Source: Flavobacteriales bacterium (GTDB lineage: Bacteria; Bacteroidota; Bacteroidia; Flavobacteriales_F; PHOS-HE28). From it: a stretch of DNA of 64,000 nucleotides. The DNA lies in contig JADKHI010000006.1 in assembly GCA_016721825.1 (NCBI GenBank), positions 62,001-126,000 of the forward strand, in the 5' to 3' direction. Every line of letters starts with the position of its first letter. Positions within the stretch are counted from its first letter, which is position 1. Below are positions 55,301 to 62,425 of the stretch, one piece after another. The translations under genes and the position numbers were made by a program. The notes below the pieces were generated by a model. The model did no database searches. It saw only the letters and a program-made list of their open reading frames with translations, and was not told where the DNA came from.

Positions 55301-56194
55301 AATATTCCGTATTCCGACTTTCTCAACTCAGTCGACGCTGCCATCTACATGGCCTTTCAATGCGACGGGTCTGTGTTTAATGGTCCTGTTGAAGCTTGGA
55401 AAAAGGAGGTGGCGTCAAGAGGTGAGGTTTCAGAAGAGACCGTAACAGCAGTCATCAATCGGTTCAGCCTCTTCGAGCGCGGCGCAATTGACAACGTGGG
55501 AGCATTCGGACTACAAGAGGTCTACCCATGGCGGTTTGGACGCGAGCTTTCCCTCTTGAGGCGACCGCTTGTATTGCTCGGGAAGGACCGTGCTGAGGTA
55601 GCCTACGGAGCGCGCTCAGTCTATGAGTTCAAGCTCAACTTAGTCCATCTGATCTTTGAAGGGAGATGGCCCGCGAAGTCCGAAAGCATGAAGGCCTTCG
55701 TAGCCAATCGACGTGATCTTAATGGCAAGGCGTTCAACAAGACAGCTTTCGAGACAATCCGTGCGGCGCTTCCATCGGCCATTGTGCGGCCTGAGGTTGG
55801 CATTGGTCCCGGCAAGGAACTAGAGGCCCCTATTGACCTTGGCGACATTGACGTCCTCGTTATAGATACTTCCCTGAGGAAGGTCGTCGCGATCGAGTGC
55901 AAGGACCTTGTTCTGGCTCGGACTCCGTACGAGATGCACCTAGAGTTGCGGAAGTTCATTGAAGGCAAGAATGCTTTCCTTACCAAAGTTGAGAAGCGTT
56001 ATGCCTGGCTCCAGAATAACATGGGGACGCTACTAGACCGATACGAAGTCCATGATATCTCGAAGTACTCCTTTGAGTACCTCTTCCTGACAAGCGAAGC
56101 CATCCCGCTTCCATTCGTGCGAAACAATCTCACGCACAACCGCTTTCTGACGCTCTATCAGATTCGTCAGGACATCGACCTACTCTTCAACTAG
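52376..56194 (+). CDS. Giant SEC-C / PD-(D/E)XK-like protein, function unknown
   Basis: A 1272-residue cytosolic protein starting with GTG. Residues 1-22 form a SEC-C zinc motif ([18 protein letters not shown]), as found at the ends of SecA and many nucleic-acid-linked proteins. The middle 1100 residues match no domain I know; they are mostly globular, with a basic stretch near 757-783 ([18 protein letters not shown]). Near the C-terminus GDIDVLVID (D1157, D1159) followed by [10 protein letters not shown] (E1174, K1176) has the D...ExK pattern of PD-(D/E)XK nucleases. Hand counts of three 60-base lines give 48-55% G+C, below the neighbours. It stands alone between a divergent T9SS gene and a lipoprotein gene. 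It may be a horizontally acquired defence or genome-maintenance gene; this is inference. Confidence 0.75.
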
Positions 56195-56453
56195 ACTTCT
56201 GCGTAGACAATGAACTCTGTCTCGGCACTTGAACTATGCCGGACCAGTTCCAGCTTTTCCGCCGCAGTTGGACTCGCCGTCTTGCTTATCGCGATTCGGC
56301 GGACCCTGCGGTGGGTGAGACGATCCCACAGGTTCGGCCTGCTCCCTCAACCGCGCACCGTCTTCCATCGTGGCGCCGGCGATCTCAAGCCTCCGCATGG
56401 TCTCGCATGGACGAACCTGCGAAAGCCTGCAGGCGAAGTACTTTTCTCCCCAA

Positions 56454-57658
56454 ATGCGTTGGGCCGCACCACTTCTCTTGCTGCCGTTGGCCTGCGTGCC
56501 GAAGCTCCCGGTAACGGAACCGGCACCCCTGGTTGAGGCGGGGCCTTCCAACGTGCTCACCGTGGCCGACATCCGCATCGCCGCCGAAGTGGACACCACG
56601 AACGCGGCCAACTTGGACGCGGTGAACTGCCTTCGGCGCTACCTCACCCGGAAGATGGATCCCGAGGCACCGAACGACTATTGGTACGCGCCGGACGACC
56701 TGTCCCGCCCCAGCGGGATGGAACACTACGGCGGGCCTTACGCCGAACTGCGCTACGCGGAGTACGACTCCGTGGGGGACCTGCGCTACCGCCCAACAGT
56801 ACTGGAAGCGCGAGCCGCGGGGGAAGGCGAACTGCAGTTGAAGGTGATGTGGAGCGAGCAGACCGGAACGCCCGACACCTCCGGCGCGAAGTACATGTTC
56901 GAGTTCCTCGTGCGGTCCACGGCGGAGGGCGCACGGCTTTCCCTACCCCTCGAGCACAACACCGCCAGCTGGGAGCGCCGCACGGTGGGCACGGTCACCT
57001 ACATCCTTTCGCCGCGGCATGTCTTCGACCCGGCAGAGGCGGAGGAGCAGCGGAGCATGATCGAGCGCTTGTCCGCCTTTTTCGAAGTGCCCACCTTCCC
57101 CATCACCTACTACTCCTACGCCGGCCCGGCCGACCTGTACGCCGCCCGGGGCTTCCTCGTGCATCCGTTGATGCACACGCTCGCTTCCGGTGGCATGGTG
57201 GACGGAACGAACAACGTGCATTCCGGGAACAACAAGGACATCTACACCCACGAGGTGGTACACCTGTTCTCCCAAAGCCGGACCCCGGCTCGAAGGAGCC
57301 ACCGCCCTTGCTGGAAGAGGGCCTGGCCACCTTGATCGGCGGCAGCGTGGAACACGACTACGCCTGGTACCGCACGAACCTGCAGCGCTACCTGGCCACC
57401 GATCCATCGCTGGATCTCCGCGACCGCTGCACCACCACCATGCGCGACTACATCAACGCGGATACCAGCGTGCCCTACGTGATCGGCGCCGTGCTCTGCG
57501 AACGCATCCTGCGCCGGGACGGTAAAGCGGGGCTCTTCCAGGTGATGTCCGAAGGCGTGGACCCCTGGCCCGCCCTCGCGCGCTACGGCATCACGCCGGA
57601 GACCCTCACCCGGGAATTGCGGAAGGAATTGATGCTGGAACCCTATCGGGTTCTGTGA
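56454..57658 (+). pseudogene. Zinc-peptidase-like lipoprotein (HExxH ... E), frame broken by one base
   Basis: From ATG at 56454 a lipoprotein signal (MRWAAPLLLLPLACVP, lipobox LPLAC) leads to an about 400-residue protein. The active-site helix is YTHEVVHLF (HExxH). The third ligand, E in PPLLEEGLATLIGGSV, falls in the next frame; the change lies within CCCAAAG at 57274-57280. Restoring one base joins VVHLFS with KPDPGSKEPPPLLEEGLATL and continues to EPYRVL at 57658. Zincin families with HExxH plus a downstream EEGxA belong to the gluzincin-like MA clan, often of unknown substrate. The intact motif on both sides suggests assembly error or very recent mutation. Confidence 0.7.
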
Positions 57659-57933
57659 GCGGGCGGGCTTGGAGCGGATCGCCCGACGGCGCTGCCCCTG
57701 AAGTCTCGTCCTGGGTGTGCGACGGCACGCCTCCACACATCGACAAGCTCAGCTTGACAGTCGTGCTGTTACGCCACCGCCTTGTGATGCGCCATTTCCC
57801 CGGCGTAAGCCCTTCCCGGTTGCTAGGCGCGAAAGAAGGAGGGCGATCGGGGGCGAAGGGACGGGGCACCTTGGGATCCACTCCGTGTCGATCGAACTTC
57901 TGTGCAATTGCGGTGTACGGGCACTCCATCTCC

Positions 57934-58959
57934 ATGATCATGCTACGCTCCACCTTCCTCGCCTTCGCGCTACCCGCCATCGGGATCTCCACCGCACAAC
58001 TGCCCCCCGGGTGTCCGGCGACCGCTGGCCAACACTTGTTCGAGGTGAACGATCAATGGGCGGCCAGGGAGCCCTCCGCCTTCGCTGATGCGCGGCCCGT
58101 TCGTTTCCCTTCGGAGGCGGCGCGTATCGCCGAGCATCTCCATCGTGTGCGCCAACACCTGGCCCTGGATCCACCGGAGGGGTTGAGCTTGCCTGCACGT
58201 TCGCAGCGCTGGGCTTTGCTGGAAGCACTGGACACCTATGCGGACCGTGGCATTTTCCCGCTGAACGACATCGTCGCCGGACGTTCACCCGTGTTCATCG
58301 ACAAGCTGGGGAACGCCTGCGCGGTGGGCCATTTGATGATCACCAGCGGCCATGCGGAACTCGCCGAACGCATCAGCGAGGAGTTGAACCTGGCTTACGT
58401 ACACGACATCGCGATCCCCGAAGTGGCCGAGTGGGCCACAACGAACGGCTTCACGATCGATGAGCTGGCCTGGATCCAGCCGACCTACGATCACATGAAG
58501 ATCCGGGACCCGAGCCTGGTCGCGACCTTCCAACTGGCGAACGGGGACCGGTTCGAGGTGCGCGGCCCCGCAAGCTCCGGGGCCGCACAGAAACTCCGCT
58601 TGTTGCGCAAGGACCTGGCCGGTGACAAGGTATTGGCCACCCTACCGTTGCTTTCCGGCGTGAAGATCATGGAATACAACGGACACCTCTTCATCGGCGG
58701 GATGCCACCGGACAACGGCCCATCGGCCGAACTCTATGAATGGACCGGCAAGTCGCTCCAAGCGCAGGATCCGTTCACGGGACGCTTGGGCATCGGTTCG
58801 ATCAGCGTGAAAAACGGAAGGCTCACCATCGTTGGCTACGCACTGGGTGAGGCTCGACCGCAGGAACGGTACCTGACCGAAGCGGGTGAATGGAAGGAGG
58901 TCCCGCCCACACCGACCCCGGAACCGGGCGTTGTTATTCCTGAGGAGCGCCTGCCCTGA
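57934..58959 (+). CDS. Uncharacterised exported protein with CAVG/QPxY motif domain
   Basis: A 341-residue protein. The start at 57934 (or 57940) gives a signal peptide (MLRSTFLAFALPAIGISTAQ). The central block PVFIDKLGNACAVGHLMITS ... NLAYVHDIAIPEVAEWATTN ... LAWIQPTYDH is a pattern I recall from uncharacterised exported proteins of Bacteroidota and Myxococcota. A second half with beta structure (KVLATLPLLSGVKIMEYNGH, YEWTGKSLQAQDPF) resembles a propeller-like or WG-type fold. Pro-rich tail PPTPTPEPGVVIPEERLP. No sorting domain is present. Function unknown. Codons further upstream (to 57655) are not included. Confidence 0.65.
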   Translation: MIMLRSTFLAFALPAIGISTAQLPPGCPATAGQHLFEVNDQWAAREPSAFADARPVRFPSEAARIAEHLHRVRQHLALDPPEGLSLPARSQRWALLEALDTYADRGIFPLNDIVAGRSPVFIDKLGNACAVGHLMITSGHAELAERISEELNLAYVHDIAIPEVAEWATTNGFTIDELAWIQPTYDHMKIRDPSLVATFQLANGDRFEVRGPASSGAAQKLRLLRKDLAGDKVLATLPLLSGVKIMEYNGHLFIGGMPPDNGPSAELYEWTGKSLQAQDPFTGRLGIGSISVKNGRLTIVGYALGEARPQERYLTEAGEWKEVPPTPTPEPGVVIPEERLP

Positions 58960-59109
58960 TCGGTACCCTGTCGCGAAGCTTCGTTTCACGAACATCGACT
59001 TTTTCTCGCGCAGGGTCTCCCCAAGCGTGATCCCAATGAATGGAAGGGGACCCAGCTGCCAGCGATCCGAATGCCTCAGGGTCCTCCTTGGCCAGCTGCC
59101 CCAGCCCCG

Positions 59110-59291
59110 AATGGTCGTATGGAATGGACGTATGGCCATCCGTGCGCCAGCGGCTTGGGAGATCGCCACGCGCCCTGCGGGACGCTCGCGATGACGGCTT
59201 TCGTATTCACGTCATGGCGAGAAGGGCACACGTGATCCCACCACACCCAGCCCGCCGAAGCCATCTCCTGGGCCGCTGGCGCGCAGGGATC
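59110..59291. repeat. 182-bp palindromic repeat unit, copy 1 (intact)
   Basis: Contains GGAGATCGCCACG (59158-59170) and CTCGCGATGACG (59185-59196), then CGTCATGGCGAG (59210-59221) and GAAGCCATCTCC (59257-59268), which pair as imperfect inverted arms. This resembles the widespread intergenic repeat of the GGAGATTGCCACG...CTCGCAATGACG type. It is directly followed by a second copy. Confidence 0.75.
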
Positions 59292-59402
59292 AATGGTCGT
59301 ATTGAATGGCCGTACTGCCATCAATGCGCCAGCGGCTTGGGAGATCGCCACGCGCCCTGCGGGACGCTCGCGATGACGGCTTTCTTATTCACGTCATGGC
59401 GA
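59292..59402. repeat. 182-bp palindromic repeat unit, copy 2, left part (interrupted by IS110)
   Basis: Matches copy 1 with a few substitutions from AATGGTCGTATTGAATGG through CACGTCATGGCGA, then stops at the IS110 left end. Its continuation, GAAGGGCACACGTGATCCC, is found at 60638 after the insertion sequence. Confidence 0.75.
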
Positions 59403-59628
59403 CTCTAGACTTGCGTCGATAGATCCACTGAAGAGGTCTGAGCAGGAAGGCAGGTGAACCATTCATGGCGATAGGACGCGGTCCTAAGCCCCTTATTGGA
59501 ACCTGTCTTCCCCTCGGGTCTGAGGCTCAGATAGAATTTCAGGCGTGCAGGCCTATTAGAGTCATCAAGCACAGGACCCTCGCTCAGCCCCTCCAGGGAT
59601 CATTGGTCTAACTCAAAAGTAGAAGGCA
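59403..59628 (+). ncRNA. Candidate bridge RNA region of the IS110 element
   Basis: IS110-family recombinases use a structured bridge (seeker) RNA encoded in the non-coding end of the element; in the IS110 subgroup it lies upstream of the recombinase gene. Here the only sizeable non-coding part is upstream. Short complementary segments are visible (GGACGCGGTCC at 59475-59485; CCTCGGGTCTGAGG at 59513-59526), but I did not fold the RNA or locate its guide loops. Location follows from family knowledge, not from a detected model. Confidence 0.4.
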
Positions 59629-60637
59629 ATGAAACACTGGATCGGGGTGGACGTGAGCAAGGCGCATTTGGATGTGGCCCTGCTTGATGAAGCCGGAGCA
59701 CTACTGGCACAGGAGAGGATCAGTAACGAGCCCAAAGCGGTCAGAGCATTATTGCGGCGTTGGGGAAAGGAGTTCAGGCTGGACAAGAGCAGTATGCTGG
59801 TCTGCTTGGAACCCACAGGTCACTATGGCTACCGGTTGGTGGAGGAGTTGGTGCACCTGGCGATCCCCACTTGGCTGGCTCATCCGCTGGACATCAAGCA
59901 CAGCATCGGTAACACGCGGGGTAAGAGCGACAGCATTGATGCCCTGCGCATTGCGGACTACGCACGTCGCTATCAGGATAAAGCCCGGCTGGTCGGCGCT
60001 GAGGCGTTGCGCATGAACAAGCTCCGGCAGCTGCTGAGCTGCAGGCGCCAGTTGGTCACCGAGCGCAGGCGGCAACAAGTGCGGATCAAGGACACCAACC
60101 GGCATATGGACCGTTCCCTTCAAAGCCTCTTCGACCGCATGAGTCGCCAACGCATCAAGCAGGTTGACCAACAACTGGTCGAAGTGGACGGCCTCATCCT
60201 GGAGTTCATACGGTCCGACCAGCAGCTCAACCAGCAGTATCAACTGTTACTCAGCGTTGATGGCGTTGGACCTGTACTGGCCTCCTATCTGTTGGCCTGC
60301 ACCGAAGGCTTCACCCGCTTCCGCACTGTGCGTCAACTGGCTTGTCAGGCGGGCGTTGCACCTTACGAGCACACCTCGGGGTCGAGCATCAAAGGAAGAA
60401 CACGCGTGTCACCACAAGCCGACCAGGTGCTTAAAACCCTCCTGCACATGTCCGCACTGGGGGGTGATCGCAAGGGCGGGCGAGTTGCAGGACTACTATC
60501 GAAGGAAGCTCAAGCAAGGCAAAGCGCCTATGTCTGTGATCAATGCCGTTCGATGCAAGATCCTCCATCGTCTGTTCGCCGTGATCCAGCGAAGCACACC
60601 CTACGTGCGTATGCCACTTGCACAGGTCATAGAATAA
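59629..60637 (+). pseudogene. IS110-family DEDD transposase, frame broken in a G-run
   Basis: N-terminal RuvC-like DEDD domain: IGVDVSKAHLDVAL (D), CLEPTGHYGYRLVEEL (E), RGKSDSIDALRIADY (D, D). C-terminal transposase_20 domain with the conserved serine region: LLSVDGVGPVLASYLLACTE, QLACQAGVAPYEHTSGSSIK. A run of six G at 60459-60464 shifts the frame: with five G the protein reads MSALGVIARAGELQDYYRRK and continues to STPYVRMPLAQVIE, ending at the IS border (335 residues, normal for the family). As written, translation leaves the element and stops at 60762. Either the copy is dead, the extra G is an assembly error, or slippage restores the frame. Confidence 0.85.
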
Positions 60638-60698
60638 GAAGGGCACACGTGATCCCACCACACCCGGCCCGCCGAAGCCATCTCCTGGGCCGCTGGCG
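60638..60698. repeat. 182-bp palindromic repeat unit, copy 2, right part
   Basis: Identical to 59221-59281 of copy 1 at 60 of 61 positions (A to G in CACCCGGCCC), then diverges. It is the displaced remainder of the repeat split by the IS110 insertion. Confidence 0.75.
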
Positions 60699-60867
60699 TG
60701 TTGCTGCCAGTGTGCAAGAACGGGGAATAACATGCCCGGCACCGTGGAACAATGCACCCTGATGCACCCGAACAACGTGCGCTGCACGCAGGGATGGCAT
60801 ACGGCACCGGCCTTGCTACCGCCGACCCGCAACGGAGCCCATGCGCTCCAACACACAAACCCCTTCC

Positions 60868-61296
60868 ATGAAAAACCAAAGCATCGTCGGTATCCTGCTC
60901 ATCAGCACCCTTGGGGCGCTCAGCACCGGTTGCGGCAAATACGAGGACGGACCTGACTTCAGCCTTCGTTCCAGGGCCTCCCGCGTAGCCAACACCTGGA
61001 AAGTGGAAAGCGCCCGCCAAGGGGGCAACGATGTCACTTCTGCCTTCACCCAGTACGAGCTGAACCTGACCAAGGACGGTGACGCCACCTTGACCGCCAA
61101 CTACGCGCTGGGCGATGTGACCTTCGAGTTCGCCACCAACGGCACCTGGGACTTTGAGAACAAGGACGAGGACCTGAAACTCGACTTTGAGAACAACGAC
61201 GCGGACGAGACCTACAACATCCTGCGGTTGAAGGAAGATGAGATGTGGTTGCGCGAGAAGGGCGGTGATCTGGAGCTGCACCTGGAGCCGAAGTGA
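60868..61296 (+). CDS. Small lipoprotein, lipocalin-like
   Basis: A 142-residue protein from MKNQSIVGILLISTLGALST with lipobox STGC (Cys22). An ATG nine codons upstream (60841) is an alternative. The mature part, FSLRSRASRVANTWKVESAR then alternating strands (YELNLTKDGDATLTANYALG, FATNGTWDFENKDEDLKLDF, ILRLKEDEMWLREKGGDLEL), is the pattern of Bacteroidota lipocalin-like lipoproteins (NTWxVe ... GTWxF ... L.L.....). Presumably outer-membrane anchored and periplasm-facing or surface exposed; ligand unknown. Confidence 0.75.
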   Translation: MKNQSIVGILLISTLGALSTGCGKYEDGPDFSLRSRASRVANTWKVESARQGGNDVTSAFTQYELNLTKDGDATLTANYALGDVTFEFATNGTWDFENKDEDLKLDFENNDADETYNILRLKEDEMWLREKGGDLELHLEPK

Positions 61297-61362
61297 TCGG
61301 CCCCTCCGCTTCGCTTTCCCCCTACGGTGGGCGAAGGTTAGCGCTAGCTGCACGGCTTGGGG

Positions 61363-61830
61363 TCAGATGAGCCCGAGGCGTTTCAAGGCCTGGATGCTGT
61401 CCGCCGCGGAGGTGTGTTGCACGAAGATCCCTCCGGCGGCGGCCCATGCTTCAGCGTAGGTGTCGCGATCGTCCACAAGCACATCACCGTCCTCGCAATA
61501 GGTGCTCTTGTTGCGGGCGAGGGTGGTGATGACCTGCACGCCTGGGAAGTGGTGCGCCACCCACGCGCGCTTCTGCGGTTCAGCCCACTTGCCGATGGGC
61601 AGCCCGGTGAGGATGATGGGGTCCAGGTGTTCCACGGCTGTGAAGAGCTCCGTGGCATCGGGCATCAACGGGAGGCCACCGTAGAAATCGGGCGCTGCGG
61701 CCAGGCGTTTCCAGAAGCCACCTGGGCCATGCTTCGCCTGGTGGTCCTTCGCAGGCATCTTCAGCAGCGCCAGTGCGCCGGCTTCGAAGTCCGCGAGAAC
61801 ACCATCGAGATCGAGGAAGAGCTGGGCCAT
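61363..61830 (-). CDS. HAD-superfamily phosphatase, 5'(3')-deoxyribonucleotidase-like
   Basis: A 155-residue HAD hydrolase. Motif I is MAQLFLDLDGVLADFEAGAL (nucleophile and acid Asp pair), motif II is PIILTGLP (Thr), a lysine follows in WAEPQKRAWVAHHFPG, and motif IV is CEDGDVLVDDRDTYAEAW. The short FWKRLAAAPDFYGGLPLMPD cap and overall order fit the NT5C/YorS-like deoxyribonucleotidase group, though substrate specificity is not proven. The start at 61830 puts motif I at the N-terminus as usual; the five codons upstream are not needed. Cytosolic. Confidence 0.82.
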   Translation of the reverse strand: MAQLFLDLDGVLADFEAGALALLKMPAKDHQAKHGPGGFWKRLAAAPDFYGGLPLMPDATELFTAVEHLDPIILTGLPIGKWAEPQKRAWVAHHFPGVQVITTLARNKSTYCEDGDVLVDDRDTYAEAWAAAGGIFVQHTSAADSIQALKRLGLI

Positions 61831-61944
61831 GGCCAAAGATCGCATGCGGCCGGTCGAACTTGGCGATCAGCGCAGGCACGAACAGCTCCGTTCAGGCTGA
61901 GCACCCCTGGTTCAGCGCGTCTCGAACGGAACGCTCACATCGGC

Positions 61945-62148
61945 TCATGCCACGAGCTTCCTCGCTTCGTCCATTGGATCGGTGCCCTTGTCCTTGGCCA
62001 CCATGATGCAGACCTGCAGCGCGTAGAGGGGATCATCCTCCCCTTCCAGCACGAGGTAGTCGAACAGTTCACGCACCACCGCCTCCGACGTGGACAAGTG
62101 GCGGGCAACATCCGCGCAGCGGTTCGCGGGCAATTCGGGCGTGCTCAT
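61945..62148 (-). CDS. Small protein of unknown function
   Basis: A 67-residue frame from MSTPELPANRCADVARHLST, with helical composition (SEAVVRELFDYLVLEGEDDP, LYALQVCIMVAKDKGTDPMD) and a closing EARKLVA. Alternative upstream starts exist (62172, 62277). It lies on the same strand as the HAD gene. No family recognised; coding support is by composition only. Confidence 0.5.
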   Translation of the reverse strand: MSTPELPANRCADVARHLSTSEAVVRELFDYLVLEGEDDPLYALQVCIMVAKDKGTDPMDEARKLVA

Positions 62149-62321
62149 GTTCTCCAAGGTAGGTTGACACATGCGCCAGCCGACGATCCACTGGCCAAGA
62201 CGCTTCGGATCATCAGCGATCTTCTCAGCGGCAACGTTGGCGGCGTTCCAGGCTGCGAACACGAGCGTGAGCAACACCGACCTTCACGCTTCGTCCTCTG
62301 AACGAACGGAGACGAGCACCC

Positions 62322-62405
62322 ATGCCCAAGACCATCCTCATCACCGGCCGACACAAGGAACGGCTCGATGCGTTTGTAGCGCGAGCTCGAAGGCCTTTAC
62401 GGTAG
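62322..62405 (+). pseudogene. Remnant of a short-chain dehydrogenase gene (internal deletion)
   Basis: A 27-codon frame beginning MPKTILITG and continuing RHKERLDAFVARARRPLR. MPKTILITG is the classic first strand of SDR enzymes, and (T)GRxxERLDAL is the segment after the second strand in YdfG-like SDRs; the stretch between (glycine-rich loop and first helix) is absent. The two ITG/TG-type sites may have recombined. The rest of the gene is missing. Confidence 0.4.
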
Positions 62406-62425
62406 CATCGACGGGCACGACCACG

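Larger units (their letters stand above)
59403..60637 (+). mobile_element. IS110-family insertion sequence with readable target
   Basis: An about 1235-bp element. Its ends are defined by the interrupted repeat: the intact copy 1 reads TGGCGA-GAAGGGC (59215-59227), whereas copy 2 has TGGCGA at 59397-59402 and GAAGGGC at 60638-60644 with the element between. No target duplication is visible (one shared A is ambiguous) and there are no terminal inverted repeats, as expected for IS110. The 5' non-coding part is 226 bp; the transposase stop codon coincides with the right end. Confidence 0.85.

Noticed and set aside
60638..60762. C-terminal extension of the transposase beyond the IS border
   Set aside because: It reads into the flanking repeat only because of the extra G at 60459-60464, and the translation (RRAHVIPPHPARRSHLLG) derives from the repeat.
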